NCBI RefSeq assembly: GCF_964340395.1
Contig: NC_135566.1
Location: 10,240,001 to 10,304,000 of the forward strand
Length of the DNA stretch: 64,000 nucleotides
Direction of reading: 5' to 3'
Source: Glandiceps talaboti
Taxonomy: Eukaryota; Hemichordata; Enteropneusta; Spengelidae
Every line of letters starts with the position of its first letter. The stretch's first letter is position 1. Of the stretch, positions 62,549-64,000 are shown in pieces. The notes under the pieces are model-generated. The model saw only the letters and a list, made by a program, of their open reading frames with translations. It was not told where the DNA came from and searched no databases. The position numbers were made by a program, and so were the translations under genes.

Positions 62549-63250
62549 ATTTTTAATTTTTATTTTGTGCTGGGAATTGCTCCCAGCGACTTTCTGTTAT
62601 GCAGACATATACACACGATCACAACATATGTGTTACATATACAATCCTGTACAAAATACAGCTTGATCATCAACAACAACAAATATCTTTGGTGGAAGGA
62701 CCCGATTGAACAAAATGATAAGAACTGTACTTTTCTAGTCAGATGATGAGGAAGGAACACATTCACTTTAACGTTGCAACATAGAAAGTGAACAATTGTG
62801 AATGAATAATATGTATTTTTAGATATATATATCACAACTAAAATACGAATATTTTTGAGTAAAACAACCCAAGCTGTAACCCAACCAACATCCTGAAACG
62901 ATTTCAGTAGATTAAAAGTACTAATGTAGTCAACTGGAAATATGACAAAGCACCTGCACTCGCTTCTGTAAATCTGGAATACTTTCAAAGTAAATGTTAC
63001 ATTCCGAATTAAAGTGAAAGATCAGTTGCTATCATTCCGGTTGGGCTACTTATAAGTATGTCTTGAAAACAATATCATTGTCATAAACTCAATCCTCCCA
63101 TACAACTTGAACCTGAATCTACTTGGTAATTTTATTTTTAAAAATGTATCACCTATTTCACCCAATTCCAATCTTTTTGCAGAGCTTGACAACCCAAACT
63201 AAAGCTAATACATAGATATACTACATATTGTGAGCTGAAGGGGTGATGAG

Positions 63251-63340
63251 TTAGCTAGATGGTGGATGACTTGGCACCATCTCTGGTGGGTACTGCTTCT
63301 CAATAAACCTTTCCACATAATGTACAATCTCAAATACAAC
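63251..63340 (-). CDS. Last coding exon of an unidentified gene (rest beyond right edge)
   Basis: On the minus strand, TTGTCTTTGTTTTGTAG is a strong 3' splice site, followed in phase 0 by 29 codons and TAA at 63251-63253. The peptide is VVFEIVHYVERFIEKQYPPE then MVPSHPPSS. It is amphipathic and Glu/Lys/Tyr containing, with a Pro/Ser end, and unlike random frames in this AT-rich DNA. I do not recognise the family. No further exon is visible between 63341 and 64000, so the preceding intron is at least 660 bp. The gene would be convergent with TEKT1. Confidence 0.45.
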   Translation of the reverse strand, partial: VVFEIVHYVERFIEKQYPPEMVPSHPPSS

Positions 63341-63707
63341 CTACAAAACAAAGACAATATCAGATTAGACTCTCTCTTACTTTTTATGCAACATATATCA
63401 TTTTACTATCTCAGATCCATTATATAACTTGAAACGTTGTGGAAATTCTTGAAGTTCACAGCAATTTGTCCCACACTCACAGTCCACTAAACAACAATAG
63501 ATTCAATGGCATACTAGCACAACAGCATACTTTTTTAACCCAATCCACACACTTGCAGAGCAATCATTTAGATTTGAATAATTTTCCAATTTTGGCAGTC
63601 TATGTAATATCTTCATCAAATACAAAAGGTGACTGGGTCGAGGGGTTTTTGACTTCAAGTTGTTCACAAAAAACACACATTCAGACAGACAGAGAGACAC
63701 ACATTCA

Positions 63708-63920
<213 letters not shown>

Positions 63921-64000
63921 TTACAATAACATAAACAATGCTAAACCTTAGTTCTGTCATGTTAACAAAACAAAATATGTACATATGAAATGACATGGAA

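Larger units (their letters stand above)
60966..63250. other. Tail-to-tail intergenic region after TEKT1
   Basis: Contains the TEKT1 3' UTR and, on the minus strand, the 3' UTR of the gene ending at 63251. A complement of AATAAA at 63131-63136 could serve the minus-strand gene. Also present are a (TTTA)n tract and a small hairpin GCTGGGAATTGCTCCCAGC at 62570-62588. The 142-codon minus-strand frame at 62560-62988 has no family features and is probably chance. Confidence 0.6.

Noticed and set aside
62560-62988. 142-codon minus-strand frame
   Set aside because: Ile/Tyr/Cys/Phe-rich composition typical of AT-rich chance frames, no motif, and it lies where the 3' UTR of the minus-strand gene is expected.

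Overview
This window looks like nuclear DNA from an AT-rich bilaterian invertebrate. The genes are split by GT-AG introns, and the single-exon gene starts at an internal ATG. Non-coding DNA makes up most of the window and is filled with microsatellites, minisatellites and short foldback (MITE-like) repeats. The encoded proteins match animal families clearly (mitochondrial citrate carrier, tektin-1, copine), but I cannot name the species. A marine lophotrochozoan or an invertebrate deuterostome such as a hemichordate would fit. There are no bacterial operons, no CRISPR array and no recognisable viral genes.

Layout. Positions 1-30,680 are gene-poor: several tandem arrays and many dispersed foldback elements, with only two weak hints of coding remnants (14,581-14,697 and 27,304-27,579). 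At 30,814-31,779 (+) lies an intronless gene for a copine/VWA-domain protein with an N-terminal hydrophobic anchor, and a 28-bp tandem array ends exactly at its ATG. Positions 31,780-40,147 hold MITEs, a CTCF-like site and simple repeats. The six coding exons of SLC25A1 (mitochondrial citrate carrier) lie on the minus strand between 40,148 and 55,655, with a first intron of about 9.6 kb. TEKT1 (tektin-1, a ciliary microtubule protein) lies on the plus strand at 56,823-60,965 in five coding exons. The last coding exon of an unidentified minus-strand gene is at 63,251-63,340, and its remainder lies beyond the right edge.

SLC25A1 and TEKT1 are head to head, with about 1.17 kb between start codons, so they may share a regulatory region. 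That region contains an RFX X-box-like site, which would fit the ciliary gene. The genes have no obvious common pathway. The most notable features are the transmembrane-anchored copine-only gene, the near-perfect palindromes close to SLC25A1 exon 1, and several multi-copy foldback families whose copies can be compared within the window. I found no convincing new multi-gene system.
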